NCBI GenBank assembly: GCA_017463035.1
Contig: JAFTPY010000349.1
Coordinates: forward strand, 1-5,690
Source: Lachnospiraceae bacterium
GTDB taxonomy: Bacteria; Bacillota; Clostridia; Lachnospirales; Lachnospiraceae
Length of the DNA: 5,690 nucleotides
Direction: 5' to 3'
Position 1 is the first letter of the stretch. The number at the start of each line of letters is the position of its first letter. Position numbers and translations under genes: made by a program. Under the pieces are notes generated by a model. The model saw nothing but the letters and a program-made list of their open reading frames with translations, was not told the origin of the DNA and made no database searches. This document shows, piece by piece, positions 5,242-5,690 of the stretch.

Positions 5242-5690
5242 TTCGTTTCCCGATTCTCTTTGCCTGCGTTTCCGTTCTTCCAAAAAGATATAGCGAATAA
5301 TACTTTCCCGTTCTGCATTAGAAATTGAAACAAACTCCACACGGTGCTCAAACAATCCCGAACGATTCTGTACAGCTGCCACTGTCAGTACTTTGGCAAA
5401 CAATATCTGAATCTTTCGTACCTCTTCCTCCATAAATGCAATCCGCAACGCAATAACATCTCCCGGCTGAACTTCATGGGAAGAATTAAAACGTACACCG
5501 CCGCCGCTGATATCCAGTGTTACCCCCGAATAGAAGCGCAGGCGTCCGCTTCCGAATTTCTCCTCCGTACCTTCCTTTTGCGCCGGGGTGCTCCGCGAAT
5601 CGCTTTTTTGCGCAAGCAATTCGTCATATTCCTCTTCCGTAAGGGAGCAAAACTCCATCTGTAACAGACATTCCATACGATAATACTGAC
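5239..5690 (-). CDS. PilZ-domain protein, YcgR-like flagellar brake candidate (5' end outside window)
   Basis: This is the C-terminal part of a cyclic-di-GMP receptor. The frame stays open to the right edge. The first ATG (5676) is probably not the start, because the codons before it read Q-Y-Y-R and the cut codon (NGT) could be Arg, giving the end of the PilZ RxxxR ligand motif. The second motif, D-x-S-x-x-G, is present as LDISGGG (5514 to 5494). The end, HRVEFVSIS followed by RESIIRYIF and a basic tail, fits the last strand and helix of PilZ domains. Full-length YcgR-type proteins carry an N-terminal YcgR_N domain, which would lie beyond the edge. About 54 residues separate the two motifs, longer than usual, with a Glu- and Lys-rich insertion. 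It ends 12 bases before cheB and is probably co-transcribed with it. A role in braking or modulating the motor in response to c-di-GMP is inferred from the family and the location. The domain call is firm; the YcgR assignment is moderate. Confidence 0.85.
   Translation of the reverse strand, partial: QYYRMECLLQMEFCSLTEEEYDELLAQKSDSRSTPAQKEGTEEKFGSGRLRFYSGVTLDISGGGVRFNSSHEVQPGDVIALRIAFMEEEVRKIQILFAKVLTVAAVQNRSGLFEHRVEFVSISNAERESIIRYIFLEERKRRQRESGNE

Noticed and set aside
4573..5293. Plus-strand open frames of 126-142 codons opposite cheB
   Set aside because: They lie antisense to a fully conserved gene, overlap each other in different frames, have odd Arg/Ser/Leu-rich compositions and show no recognisable domain; they are shadows.
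5596..5623. Inverted repeat CGAATCGC/GCAATTCG with a T-run between the arms
   Set aside because: It is 8 bp with one mismatch, inside the PilZ coding region, and the T-run lies in the loop and is A-rich in the transcript; it is not a terminator and is probably chance.
5344..5664. Plus-strand open frame of 106 codons opposite the PilZ gene
   Set aside because: It is antisense to a PilZ domain with intact motifs, with no ribosome binding site or family signature.

Overview
The window is an uninterrupted stretch of a flagellar/chemotaxis (fla/che) operon, read entirely on the minus strand from high to low coordinates. Order of transcription: a PilZ-domain protein (cut by the right edge), cheB, cheA, cheW, cheC, cheD, and a small two-helix membrane protein of unknown function that ends 19 bases before the left edge. 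The cheB-cheA-cheW-cheC-cheD order, the presence of both CheC and CheD, and strong AGGAGG ribosome binding sites point to a motile Bacillota (Firmicutes). The moderate GC content and the sequence flavour suggest a Clostridia member, plausibly Lachnospiraceae; that last step is inference.

Layout: 5690-5239 PilZ protein C-terminal part; 5226-4105 cheB; 4102-2021 cheA; 2009-1548 cheW; a 67-base gap (1547-1481) holding an imperfect hairpin; 1480-863 cheC; 854-369 cheD; 358-20 small membrane/coiled-coil protein. Every other gap is 2 to 12 bases. At four junctions the upstream TAG stop is fused to the downstream Shine-Dalgarno sequence (TAGGAGG or TAGAGGTG), and cheA's Shine-Dalgarno lies inside the end of cheB. 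No internal promoter, mobile element, RNA gene, CRISPR array or plus-strand gene was found, and no gene-free stretch exceeds 67 bases.

How the genes work together: CheA autophosphorylates in receptor-CheW arrays and passes phosphate to CheY (not in the window) and CheB. CheB demethylates receptors. CheC (a CheY-P phosphatase) and CheD (a receptor glutamine deamidase) form the second adaptation loop known from Bacillus subtilis and Thermotoga. The PilZ protein is expected to bring cyclic-di-GMP input to the flagellum. CheY and CheR are not encoded here. In B. subtilis the gene after cheD is sigD; here a small membrane protein occupies that position.

This is mostly a well-known system. The points most worth a second look are a pair of in-frame 18-bp direct repeats that bracket the CheA P2 domain, the stop/Shine-Dalgarno fusion pattern, the hairpin that separates cheW from cheC, the extra membrane protein, and the long insertion in the PilZ domain.
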